Of a stretch of 64,000 nt of DNA, positions 47,045 to 57,739 are shown in pieces. The notes under the pieces were generated by a model, which worked only from the letters and a program-made list of their open reading frames with translations, was not told the origin of the DNA and searched no databases. The DNA comes from Vesta saturnalis. Lineage: Eukaryota; Arthropoda; Insecta; Coleoptera; Lampyridae. The number at the start of each line of letters is the position of its first letter. Positions within the stretch are counted from its first letter, which is position 1. Where the stretch lies: positions 1,788,501-1,852,500 of the forward strand of contig JARFJB010001911.1 in the NCBI GenBank assembly GCA_036346205.1. Direction: 5' to 3'. A program made the translations under genes and the position numbers.

Positions 47045-47802
47045 CGTCATCTAATAGACGGGGTGATGCGGAGGGCATATGGGATGTTATCTACGGATTC
47101 TTCTATCTCCTTGGGGAGGTCATCAAGGAGTTGTGTAAGGATCGCGGGGGGATGCTTGAATTTTAGTTTAGGTTTTCTTCGTGGGAATTGAGGAAAACGG
47201 TAGTTGTAGGGAGTGGTAAGAATTTATTTGGTTGGGATAGTATCGTCGAAAATACTTTTATGTGCAAAGTTTTTCTGAAGTGTTTGGATTCTGTGTGTGA
47301 TTGGTGATATGTTGGCGTGCTGTTTTATGAGGTCAGTAGGGTAGTTGAGGGGTAGCCTATGTATGCGTCTAAAAATTCGGCGTTCACAAGAGGTAATAGA
47401 GAAAAGGTGATTGGGGTTTATATTGGTGTATATGGGTGCTCGGAAATTCATAACAGGGCGGATATATGTTTTGTAAGTGTGTTGAAGTGTTTTAGGGTGG
47501 CAACCTCGGATTCTACCCCGGAGGGCGCCCAGTAGGTTTGCGCGGTTTCTAATCCTATTGAGTGTTCTTTTTACATCGGGGAGCCAATTGAGGGTTCTAG
47601 TAAAGAGGATTCCTAGGTAGGTGACTTCGTCTTGGAGTGTCAGTCTTTCTTGGTTTGGGATGAGGGAAACATTTCTGGAGGTGAGCATTAATGGATTAAG
47701 GAGCCCATGGTAAGGGTGATGGTACCTAGTGGAATAAAAGTTCCAGTGTGTCGGGCTAAATGAATTTGAGAACCTGAATTTTTGGAAGATGAATTTGATC
47801 AT
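47045..47802 (-). pseudogene. jockey-like LINE, C-terminal RT region
   Basis: Minus strand: 'DEVTYLGILFTRTLNWLPDV' then 'KRTLNRIRNRANLLGALRGR' (47650-47530), 'TLQHTYKTYIRPVMNFRAPI' (47505-47430), 'CERRIFRRIHRLPLNYPTDL' (47380-47320) and, after a frameshift near 47225, 'YNYRFPQFPRRKPKLKF' and 'PKEIEESVDNI' (47200-47075). This is the region after the catalytic palm of jockey-clade reverse transcriptases. The catalytic part is missing, and a (TA)n tract lies 110 bp upstream. Confidence 0.85.
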
Positions 47803-47904
47803 TTAAAAACATCACTACAAACTAATCGTTACTCTCTTAAAGAAATTTAACCGGTTAGGCGTATCCGTAAAAAACAATTGTCGCTTAATGATGACAGAGC
47901 GTTT

Positions 47905-47913
47905 CCTCCTTTC

Positions 47914-47971
<58 letters not shown>

Positions 47972-47985
47972 GAAAGGAAGAGAGG
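47905..47985. repeat. (TA)n within an inverted repeat
   Basis: TTTCATAATATATA and TATATTATGAAAGGA flank about 22 TA units, so the whole can fold into one hairpin. Confidence 0.9.
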
Positions 47986-48414
47986 AAAAATATGCAATGG
48001 AACCAGAATTCATACCTTTGATACTAGATGTAAAGAAAATATGAAATGTCGCTAATTAAATCGATCAGACAAGTCTGCAGTAGCGGATCATGCTTCAAAT
48101 AATTTACGTGATGACATTCAATCTGATGGCATGGAAATTATGCACACCAAATTCATTATTACGTTTGTTTACAGTGAGAAGCTATAGAGAAATGAAGATG
48201 TCCAAACAACTTCAACAGACTAGAGTAAAATCTATAATTAAATAGGTTTCGATATGTTACAATTAAAAGTATCTGGAGTGGAACAATACACGAGATTCCA
48301 ACCAACAAAGTGAAAATTTAATAATAATAATTTTTTAAGGATGATTATGCAACGTCTTTTAATACGTTCATAACAAAAACAGAAAACATTGTATAGTCTG
48401 ATCGAACTCAAAGG

Positions 48415-49375
48415 GTAGTTGTTGGTGATAGTACTTCATCTCTTAAAGATTTCAATTGGGCGCCACCCAAGGTAGCATACTGGGTCCTCTTCTGTTAATA
48501 TACATGTACTGTTACGTCTTGTATCACCTTATGTAGTATTCCATTCATATGCGGACGATACACAAATGTATCTTTCCTTTCACCCTGATGATGCCATTGC
48601 AGGGATTTTTTCTCTAAATACGGATTTGCAACATGTCTTTCAGGTTTCCAAAGACCATTTTTTGCACTTAAATCCACAAAAATGTAAAGTTATGCTTTTC
48701 GCCTCTGACGTTAATCGTCATAAACTGGGTAACTTACAAATGCATATTGGTGGTGAATCCATCCCTTTTGCAAAAAAATTTAGAAACCTTGGTGTTATTC
48801 TCGATAACAACCTTAACTTTTCGGCTCACGTAAATAGCGTGGTTACAGTACCTTGAAGCGTATTTACGCTTATAAAGGTCTATTTGATATCGATGTGAAA
48901 AAAATTGTGCGTGAATCTATAGTCATTTCTCAACGTAACTTCTGCGACGTGCTATATGGCCCCTTTCTCTCCTGCGCTGATTGACAGTGGATTGAAAAAC
49001 TTCAAAAATTATGTCTGAGATTAATATAGGGCTTTTGAGGTCGATCTAGAATTTCGCATAAGCTAGTGCGTATAGGTTAGTTGAATATAGGTAAAAGACA
49101 GCTACTTAGTGCTTGCTTATACCACAAAGTTACCCATTCTCACCTACCTGATTACCTCTACCATAAAATCACCTTTCGTACTGACGTACATCATTTGAAT
49201 TTTGCGCCTACTCACCGTTCCTTCTCGCCGCCTCGAATTTTTTAAAAATTCTTATTCATACTAGGTAGCAGAAGTGGTTAACATAATACCGCAGTCCTGT
49301 AGGTCTCTTTTGCATAAATCCTTTAAAATAAAGTTCAAACAGTACCTCACCTTGCATGTTAACCATCTGTAGGGT
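48415..49375 (+). pseudogene. CR1-like LINE reverse transcriptase relic
   Basis: Plus strand: 'NWAPPKVAYWVLF' region (PPQGSxLGPLLF in the family, 48458-48500), 'MYLSFHPDDAIAG' (after the YADDTQ box, 48545-48605), 'HFLHLNPQKCKVMLFASDVN' (48656-48715), 'FRNLGVILDNNLNFSAHVN' (48782-48838), then after a frameshift 'SQRNFCDVLYGPF' (48930-48968), 'ISHKLVRIG', 'HLPDYLYHKITFRTDVHHLN' (49140-49200). This is the typical C-terminal half of CR1-group LINEs. Several stops. Confidence 0.83.
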
Positions 49376-49509
49376 TTTTTGTGTGCACGTTCTTCTTCAT
49401 TTACTCTGTTTTTGTGTGTACCTCAAGTTTTCTCAGGTTTCAAGGACTTATCGTTACTGTAATGTATAGCCACTTAACAATCAACCTGCTACATTTTGTG
49501 ACATCTCGT

Positions 49510-50417
49510 ATACAGGGTGTGGCGCGAAGAGTTTTGATTAAAAGTAATGGCGGATATAGTTATGTTAAAAATCTGAAATTACGAAGCTGTCCTGAATGTG
49601 GCACTTCAGGTTATACCGGAAGTAGACGTCAACTTTGTTATTTTAAATGAAACTTAATATTTTTTATTTTATGTTCGAATTCTACATGAAATTCTAGATA
49701 AAATTTGTGCACAATGTCCTATACTGTCAAAACAACATAAACAATTAACATTCTAACTATAAAATCTTTGACAGCCATGGCCTACCCTTTACTAATGTTG
49801 AAATAACTAAGTGTTATGTTTTAACTAAGATAATGAAAGATCTCAAAAGTGGTTGGATTTAGGTATAGAGAATACCGATACCAAACGAATTGGCTTAAAA
49901 AATACAGCGGAAAATGTAATAAAATACAGGGTGTTCTATTTAAAGTAAGCAACTTATAAATGATTTAAATTGTGCATGTTGGCGGCTAAGTTTAAAACTC
50001 CCTGTATGAAATATCAATGAGATGGATATATGGAGTGAACGGGCAAGCATTTGTTGTTTATTGGTTACAATTTCACGTCACTAGCTTCGTTATTAATGGA
50101 GATATCGTTATTCAATGTAGACTAGGATTTTTAAAAAATTTTTAAAAAAATCGAAATATCTACAAAATACTTCATTTTTGGTATAGGACATTGTGCACAA
50201 ATTTTATCTAGAATTTCATGTAGAATCCTAAAATCAAATAAAAAATATTATGTTCCATTTAAAATAACAAAGTTGACGTCTACTTGCTGTATAACCGGAA
50301 GTGCCACATTCAGGACAATATTATATTTGAACTCAGCGTCATCCAAAACCTACAGCTTCGTAATTTCAGATTTTTAACATAACTGTATCCGCCATTACTT
50401 CCGCCACACCCCGTATA
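49510..50417. mobile_element. MITE with ~200-bp inverted arms
   Basis: TACAGGGTGTGGCG at 49511 and CGCCACACCCCGTA ending near 50415 are the tips. Arms share TGGCGGATA-like, AAAATCTGAAATTACGAAGC, GTAGACGTCAACTTTGTTAT, ATTCTAGATAAAATTTGTGC and ACAATGTCCTATAC. A nested ACAGGGTGTTCTATTTAAAG sits at 49925. No coding capacity. TA borders suggest a Tc1/mariner-driven element. Confidence 0.85.
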
Positions 50418-50711
50418 GTTTATTTTATTCCGTATCTCTTATTAAACTAAACTAAACAGTTCGGGCTGACCGAAGTCTCGCCTTTTTGCGTACTTATTTA
50501 TTAATTACGCACAATTCGTAATATCGTTGGGTATTATAGATATTGTAGTAATCTATGGAAGTTATGGAAATAAAGATTTATTATTATTTTTATTAAATAG
50601 TTTATTTTTGAAAATACAACGTACGCTTACATTGAGCTGTGTGATGAATTATGACGATGTGCTGCGTTTTTTATCTTCTATCTAAATGGCTTTATCTTGA
50701 ATTTACACCTT

Positions 50712-51945
50712 TCACTTGCAGGGTTCGTTGAACAGAGGACACAAGTTTACGACAGCCGTTTTGATTACGCCTTTATGCGTACGTACTGTAACTGCGCGAA
50801 TGACTCCATCTTTGCTCGCGTGCAGTTCGACGGTTCGTGCCAATTTCCAATTCAGAGGTGGTAAGTTGGCTTCCTTACTGAGCACAAAGATACTCACAGA
50901 AATGTTTCCTTTGTTTTCCCTCCAGTTTTGCCGCTGCTACTACTCTGGTGCAGGTTCCCATGACTATCTCGCCCATATATGCTGCATCATTTGCAGGATT
51001 TTTGGAAACTGATTTAAGCGACTTTGCTTCAGATGTCGCAAGTCTGGCTCTGGAATAACTGATAAACTGCGGCCAACCAGAAAATGAGCCGTGGTTAAAC
51101 GACGTATGTCATTTGGAGGATGAGTGCGGACTTATAGGATAGATCAGGTGTTGAGAACTGATTCTACTTGAGCAAGTATCGTGTTAAAATATTCGTAGGT
51201 TATACATGCGTTTGCAATTACTCTTTTTATATGAAATTTCATCCATTTGTCCCCGGTCAGATTCGTCCTCTGTAATGAATTTGGCAAAGTCTTGCATTTC
51301 GCGCTTGGCATCCAGAAAGTTACTTCCATTATCTGAATAAATTTAAATGATACACCACGTCTACTAACAAATCTTCTCAGTGCTGACATGAAACAACCTG
51401 TACTAAAATTAGCCACTAAAGGACACGCCCTCTTTTATCCCGTGTAGAAATGTCCAGCACAATCTACCCCGTTGCGTAGAATGGAGGGAAAGGGTCAATG
51501 CAGTCCTTGGGTAAATCTCCCATTATTGATAACAAACTTTGCAACTCTATTGCAGCGTGTACAAGAACTATTCTTTTGACCGAACTTCGTACATGTATTG
51601 GTCAAAACTCTTAGGGAACAGAAGAAAAAAGAAGCTGGGGACCAGCCTGCCACAATCTAATGTGCGCATCCGTGATAGTTAAGACAGATAAATGATGCTT
51701 GGAAGGTATTAGAACTGGATGTATCTTCTCAAACTGAAGGATGAATGTTTTAATCTTCTACGTACCCTGAGGATGCCATTTGAATCTATAAAAGTGTGAA
51801 GAGTGATGAATTTGCTCTTTGAGTCGGAAAGTTGATTGGATTTTCGCAACGTCTGTCTTCTTTTAACAGTGGAAATCGAATTATTCTTCCACTTGCATTT
51901 GACTTTGGATGTCACTATCAGAATTTGTTTCAATCCCATCTACAT
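50712..51945 (-). pseudogene. BEL/Pao retrotransposon pol relic
   Basis: Minus strand: 'SKSKFITLHTFIDSNGILRV' then 'RRRLKHSSF' (51835-51735, the segment before integrase), 'FMSALRRFVSRRGVSFKFIQ' (51390-51330, integrase core; the SDN.TNF block reads MEVTFW), and the C-terminal 'EANLPPLNWKLARTVELHAS' with 'KDGVIRAVTVRTHKGVIKTA' (50880-50760), which is the diagnostic BEL/Pao integrase tail. Frameshifts throughout. No LTRs identified next to it. Confidence 0.83.
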
Positions 51946-52409
51946 GAATCTCTCTCGGGCGTATATTAGCACGTTAAACATTGAACTAAAAAATTGAACT
52001 CACTGTAAAAACAAAAACAATCTATGTCAGATGAACGAATAAAACATGTCAGACAGAGGTTAATAGACATATAGATGCTAACTTTAAAAAAATCCAAAGC
52101 CGTACTTTTCTATAAAATATCGATAATACAGCTTAAGTATTTTCAACCTTATTTAATCAATTTTTAGACTTATTTGGCTTTTTATTAAGAAATTTTATGA
52201 AGAAGTTACGTAAAATTAAATTTTGTGTAAAAAATATATTTTTTCTGTGACGGGAAAAAAGTTTGACACTTTGTCTCTTTTAGCAGGTATTAAATTGTCA
52301 CTTTAATGGAATTACTTTTTTCCCTGTGGAAAAAAAGGTACTTTTTTTCCTGGGTACGTATACATAATACAAATAAATATAAACACAAAATTTATTTTAA
52401 AAACGAAAG

Positions 52410-53310
52410 TTACATTTTCTCAACAGTGAAAGTACAGTTGTTAAACCTGCATTGCATGAAAGTCTTTTTCCAAGGACGATTTGAAACTTCTGCTACATTA
52501 GAAAATTCTTCAGCAGAAATAACATCTTCTGCGACGGATACCATTGCTCTGGATGTACTTAGCCGGAAATTTGGTGTTACTTTAGCTGATGCATTGTAAG
52601 ACGTTTGTAATAGTTTGTTAGCCATTTCTGTTCTTTGCGCTATCGAGTCATCAACATACCCTTCTGCGACCATTGAAGACAACAGCCGTGTTTTTTAATG
52701 TTAACAAGTCTCCTCCAGATTCCACAAGAAGGGCATCTGACGATCTACGAAATGCATGACCCGTGTGTAAGTTAGCATTTCTAATCCAAGAAAATTGGCC
52801 ACTGTTTCAGGTATTTTATAAAACTGATTTTTACCCACAACCTGATTAATACATCTTTTGCTGCTGGTGGGCGAAGGGCTATGTACATTTTATAAAATTT
52901 AACATATTCTTCAGTGACTACAAATTTCTATTTACTAGTAGTAAATTTCCGGATTCTTCTATGTCATCTAATTTTATCTGGCTTATTTCACAAATTCGAC
53001 AAGTTCCTGAAATTCCCAATACTACAATAAACTTCATCAGGAGCATTATATAAAAAATCTTTAATTTGGGTACTTGTGAAAATCTTATATTTCTTGAGCT
53101 TGTAACCTTTTCCATTTTGCTTTAGAAATGTGAATAACTTTACATATTTGGAAATATTCACATTATTATTAGTTTGTAATGTACTTCTAATCATTGAATA
53201 AGTCGGCCACACGCCAATACAGCAAAACACGCCAATAACTCTGTTTCCGAAAAAGAACTGCATTTATTTTTCAATTTCCATTCCATAAATTTTGCATATG
53301 CGTTTTCGTA
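52410..53310 (-). pseudogene. Crypton-type tyrosine recombinase, minus copy
   Basis: Minus strand from the centre: 'RKRICKIYGMEIEK' (53310-53270), 'MQFFFGNRVIG', 'SKYVKLFTFLKQNGKGYKLK' then 'KYKIFTSTQIKDFLYNAPDE' (53145-53030, core-binding/SAM-like part), 'GTCRICEISQIKLDDIEES' (53010-52950, first catalytic Arg), 'VVTEEYVKFYKMYIALRPPA' (52920-52865), 'HTGHAFRRSSDALLVESGGD' (52765-52710, HxxR), 'KKHG' (52690) and 'EGYVDDSIAQRTEMANKL' (52665-52610, Tyr nucleophile). The core residues R, H, R, H and Y can all be seen but stops and frameshifts interrupt. Confidence 0.83.
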
Positions 53311-53349
53311 AATTTTTCGTGATTAGTTAGTAGCAGCAGCAAAAGTAGC

Positions 53350-54036
53350 GTCACAAAAATTATTACCAGCTAAATCACGGATAATTTACGAAACCGCATA
53401 TTCAAAATTTATGGAATGGAAGATGAAAAATACATGCAGTTCTTTCTCAGAGACGGTGTTATTGGTTCAATTTTCGGAACTTGCACAATTTTTTTAAAAA
53501 ATGCACCCGGTGAAATATATTTAATGAGCAAGGTTGTTGTTGTGTTTTGAATTGCAGAAGCTTGTCGTATTTGTGAAATAATCCAAATTACATTAGATGA
53601 TATTGAAGATTCGGGAACGTTAATAATTGTGAAACTTAAGCAAACAAAGAATGATGTAGTTACCGAAGAATATATTAAATATTACCGAATGTACATAGCC
53701 CTTAGTCCAGTAGCAGCAAGGGATCGCCCCCTGTTTTATACATATCGCAATGGAAAATGTATCAATCAGGTTGTGGGTAAAAATCAATTTTATAAGGTAC
53801 CTGAAACAGTGGCTAATTTTCTTCAACTTGAAAATGCTAACTCATATACAGGTCATTCATTTCGAAGATCGTCTGCTACAGCTTTAGTTGAATCTGGAGA
53901 AGACTTGATGACACTAAAGAAACATGGCGGTTGGAAATCATTAATGGTCACTGAAGGGTATGTTGATGATTCGGTAGCACACAGAACAGAAATAGCTAAT
54001 AAAGTGTTTCGAATGTGTGATATAAAGGATATGTAA
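53350..54036 (+). CDS. Crypton-type tyrosine recombinase, plus copy, catalytic domain open
   Basis: A long open frame at 53569-54036 (methionine at 53629) contains 'AEACRICEIIQITLDDIEDS' just upstream of and into the frame, 'VVTEEYIKYYRMYIALSPVA', 'VGKNQFYKVPETVANFLQLE', 'YTGHSFRRSSATALVESGED' (53845-53905, HxxR), 'LKKHGGWKSLMV' (His/Trp) and 'EGYVDDSVAHRTEIANKVF' (Tyr). All catalytic residues of a tyrosine recombinase remain without a break. The N-terminal core-binding domain present in the minus copy is deleted here, and a TGA at about 53548 separates the catalytic domain from the short N-terminal remnant ('NRIFKIYGMEDEKYMQFF'). Confidence 0.78.
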
Positions 54037-54564
54037 CCTTTGTATAATAAAACATTCTAAAACATGTTTTTTCAATATTAAGTCATCGCTTTTCCCGTCA
54101 CAGAAAAAAATAGTGTATTATACAAAATATTAGATTTTAGCTCTTGGTGTAATTGTCTCCCTCCGAACACCTCGAGCAAAAATCTATTACTTTTTTCCCT
54201 TGTATAATAAATATCTATTACACATGTTGATCGTTATTCAGATATTGAAAAAACACTTAAGTTCTACATTAGTAACCTTTTTGCCCCTAAATTACGCATC
54301 GTATCAAAAAATTGCATTGCATATAATTGCCACTAATAAACCACCGTCTCCGCCGCTGGATTTATGCCAAAAGGGGAAATGAATTCAAGCTTAAAAACGA
54401 AATTTGCATGGTTCTGCAGTTATCGTGAATGCTAACACACAGACACACAACGGCACACACGCAGACATGCATGCACTCTCGCTGGCTCGCGCGCACGCTC
54501 GCACGCGTGCACATTAGGCTGGAGCGAAAACCTTAATAATTTTCAAAAAGTTTAGATATCGCTT

Positions 54565-54930
54565 AGCACTATGTGTAAAAAGTTGTATTAGGATTAGAAG
54601 ATAATTTAGAATTTTTTTCAAAATTTTTGATGGCCATCTTCATTTCCCGCAATGACTTTGAAAATAAAAAAAAAATTTCATTTGCAAGATAGCACTATGT
54701 GTAAAAAGTTGTATTAGGATCAGAAGATAATTTAGAATTTTTTCCAAAATTTTTGATGGCTATCTTCATTTCCCGCTATGACCATGAAAATTAAAAATTT
54801 TTAATTTTCATTTTTAAGGTGGCACTATGTGTAAAAGGTTGTATTAGGATAAGAAGATAATTTGGAATTTTTTTCAAAAGCTGTCTTTATTTCCCGCAAT
54901 GACCTTGAAATTTAAAAATATTGATATTGG
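54565..54930. repeat. three subterminal tandem repeats, ~128 bp
   Basis: Units start at 54565, 54691 and 54821 with GCACTATGTGTAAAAAGTTG, each containing AGAAGATAATTTAGAATTTT and CATTTCCCGCAATGAC. A mirrored copy lies at about 57585-57710. Confidence 0.92.
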
Positions 54931-55004
54931 TGGAATACCAGGTTAGTAAAACATGTATGAGATTTTTTGAAAATTTTTAATGCAGTGTTGATTTATAAAC
55001 TCAT

Positions 55005-57103
55005 TCAGCTTTGTAGTTACATTTTGTTTCAAAAACAGGCATTATGTTTCTGTCCAAAAGCTTTGTTCTTATTAAACCATCTCTTGAAACTTCACTACAG
55101 GCATCTAATGCCACCTCAGTAACAACTTTTACACACCTCTCTACAGCTTGTGTGTGGCACGGTAAATTAAAAAGCAGAGGCAATTCTGTACTTCCATCTT
55201 CAAGACATTGCTTAAGTTCTCCTAATAGCGAGCTCACGTATATGTTTCCTACTATCTGCAAGCATGGCCACTAACAAACTCTCTGGATGAGCAAAAAAGC
55301 CATTGCGTTGAACAATATTATTGACAATAAGTCTTAAGTCATCTGGTAAATAACGACTAAGTTGAATTGTGCGCCACAGATTTTGGGTGCATCTTTTATA
55401 GTCGGTGAGTTTTAATAGTGAACCACATTGAGCGTATACTTTAATAATAAATTTGGCAATGTCTTGTAACTTATTAGATGGATTAATTACACTTACATAC
55501 AACCTTAGAGTCCTGTTTGCTGTGGTGAGCCATCGTGCGTGCGATAATTTTCCAGGGCTTCGTGCAGCAAGGCTTGGTGAACAGTTTCAGTACTTACAGC
55601 TTCGCATATATCTTTAAGGTACTGTTAGTCGCTACTAAGGAGTGTCTTGTCGATTACTGGTAGTGTACATTGAATTGGTTGATATTTCGTCACAGGCAAC
55701 TTTTCACAATGTATCAATTGCTTCCCTATAGGTCCAGAAAAGTCACGAGGTCCGGATGTAACCCAATCTATCTATTCGATAATATGGCGCAGTGACAGTT
55801 CGTTAAAGTGAAGCTGATATATTATCCAATGTAAATATTTTCCAAATTCACTTTCCAGACGACAGATAACCCCATTTAAGTTACCAGTATTAACAACTGT
55901 ACCATCACAGCCAATTGCCAATAACTTCGGTGTGTCAATGCGATTTTCTTTTAAAACGTCACAAATAGCGTCTTTAATACTATTGGCAGCACCAGATTTT
56001 GATGCAGCATGACCTACGTATTTGGAGCCAGGTTCACTTATTATAGAAATGTGTTCTTCTGTAGTAACACTCTGTCTTGCACTACAATTTTCAGGCCGAA
56101 CTATTGTCATAGTTTTATCCTTTCTCCCATCGAAATAAAGCGCTAGGGGACTTTCTTCTCTCGCCGAATCTGTCTCTTGTAAATGAAGACGCAATTTTTT
56201 TCGTTCACGGCGCACTTTACTTCTATCAATAATTAGAGCAACATCTTCTGAAGTTTCTTTGTTTAGATCATGCAGTAAAGCTGAGGCAAGTGCGGCTGCC
56301 GGTCTATCCGTAAGGCCATATCTGTCGCAAGTTCTGGCGAAAGTTGCTAACTTTATTCTTGTTTGAGGTGTTTTGTATTTTTATCTGAAGGTTTTCAGAA
56401 GATGTTGATGGCAGCATTTGTATTTGCTCAATTTCTTCGTCTTCCTGCTTTCTACATTGCTTTCGGACTGCATATCGTCGGATAACTAATAAAATTCACA
56501 TGTTGAAGATCTACTCTTCTTTAGTTCATTTGTGCATGTATTTTCTTTTTGTTTGCGTTCTCTTGCATTTCTTTTCAAAATTTTCTTAGTCGTTATGCGG
56601 TCAACCGTTCCTATTGACATTGCTCTCGTAGATCGTTGATCAGTAAGAAAAGACCTTTCAATGGTAGGGATTTTTTTTTACTTTTCACATACACATTCTT
56701 CGAAAACATTGCACTTACAAGCCGCGATATCAAATAATTGACTTGCGTTTTCTCTAAATTTTGCAACTTTATTTTTAACACTTGGTGTATCTTTACGCGC
56801 CTTACTATAATACTTTAGAATGTCATTAAGCTTTTTGTGTTCTCTTTCAATCTGGTTTATTATTGTCACCGAATGCACAATGGGAATAGATGCTCCCTTC
56901 CATATTGCTTCTATTGTGGCAGCCATTTCCCTATAAATTTCACCTGTTTGTGGTTTATGTTGACCCTCACCTTGCTTCCTTTGTCTAATATGATTGTAGT
57001 ATTTTAGAACCTCTTCTTTTGTAGGCAACGTTCCGGAGTTATTTCTTAATTCAACTGGATTACCGAAAATGGGACAGTAAGTTTTATTTCGTGTCACAGA
57101 CAT
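55005..57103 (-). pseudogene. putative transposase of the unassigned element
   Basis: Minus strand, start codon at 57103. N-terminal part 57103-56678 ends in a CKCNVFEECVCEK cysteine cluster; 'LTDQRSTRAMSIGTVDRITT' and 'LATFARTCDRYGLTDRPAAA' follow (56650-56285), then 56215-55772 with 'ESPLALYFDGRKDKTMTIV', 'AIGCDGTVVNTG', 'WIIYQLHFNELSLRHI', 'SGPIGKQL' near 55735, 'QLSRYLPDDLRLIVNNIVQR' and 'AHPESLLVAMLADSRKHIRE' (55370-55225), and a C-terminal 'NLPCHTQAVERCVKVVTEVA' (55170-55110). I know this pattern from uncharacterised multi-copy arthropod proteins. An RNase-H-like DDE reading is possible: Asp in YFDGRKD, Asp in CDGTVV, QLH after it, Glu in QAVERC. Stops and frameshifts break it into five pieces. 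Confidence 0.65.
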
Positions 57104-57739
57104 TTTTTAAATTAAAACAAATTGAAAACAAAACAAAAGACGATTAAGAATAGTCTAACTAGAAGTACCAATTGGTAATAACTTGTTTGCACTTAGACAC
57201 ATAAAACCGGCAAAAACTAATAAGAATAACAGTTCAATGAACTGAGTTCATATCGACCGTTCGGTACAGACTTTACTGTAAGACTACTCCTTCATTACGT
57301 TTGTTGCTGGTTGCAAGTTGATTTATCTGAGAAGTCAGATTTGCAATGTTTCTGCCCGATGGGGGCGATGTGGTCGGATAGATAAGTTTCAAGTTTAACA
57401 TTAAATTAATTAATTTATGTTTTACTACGTTCGTAAACACACGTATACACTAATTTTAATTAGTCTAATAGTGATTAATACTATTATAATATTCACTGAA
57501 TTTTATAGAAATCTTAAAACCAGCTTTGCCGTTGTTTTTTGGTCAATTATCAGATCCTGTGCGGGGAAAGAAGGCAACTAGAGAAAAATGTATTATTTTC
57601 AGACCTATTGCGGAGAAAGAAGATGACTTCTAAAAATTTTGAAAAAAATCACTGATGTTATACTAATAAGGGTACAAGTTTTGGCACATAGTACTATTCG
57701 ATTAGGAAAATTTTTTTTTCACTCCGGCCTAATGCACAT

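Larger units (their letters stand above)
52239..54109. mobile_element. head-to-head Crypton-like pair in a 20-bp inverted repeat
   Basis: TTTTTTCTGTGACGGGAAAA at 52239-52258 is the exact reverse complement of 54090-54109. Between them two tyrosine-recombinase genes diverge from a shared palindromic centre (about 53264-53440; ACTGCAT..TTCCATTCCATAAATTTTG on one side mirrored on the other). Confidence 0.8.
54514..57732 (-). mobile_element. complete DNA transposon of unassigned family
   Basis: Tips TTAGGCTGGAGCGAAAA (54514) and, inverted, TTAGGCCGGAGTGAAAA (57732) are flanked by TGCACA on both sides (54508-54513 and 57733-57738), a 6-bp target duplication. Inside: three ~128-bp tandem subterminal repeats on the left, at least one inverted copy on the right, and one minus-strand gene of roughly 650 codons. 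Confidence 0.85.

Noticed and set aside
46951..47166. Plus-strand hydrophobic 71-codon frame
   Set aside because: Antisense to the C-terminal part and 3' flank of the jockey-like LINE.
52306..52599. Plus-strand 97-codon frame
   Set aside because: Antisense of the minus-strand recombinase C-terminus.
54420..54513. CA/GC-rich tract as a promoter or island
   Set aside because: Short low-complexity ACACACAGAC and GCGCGCACGC sequence beside the transposon; no supporting signal.
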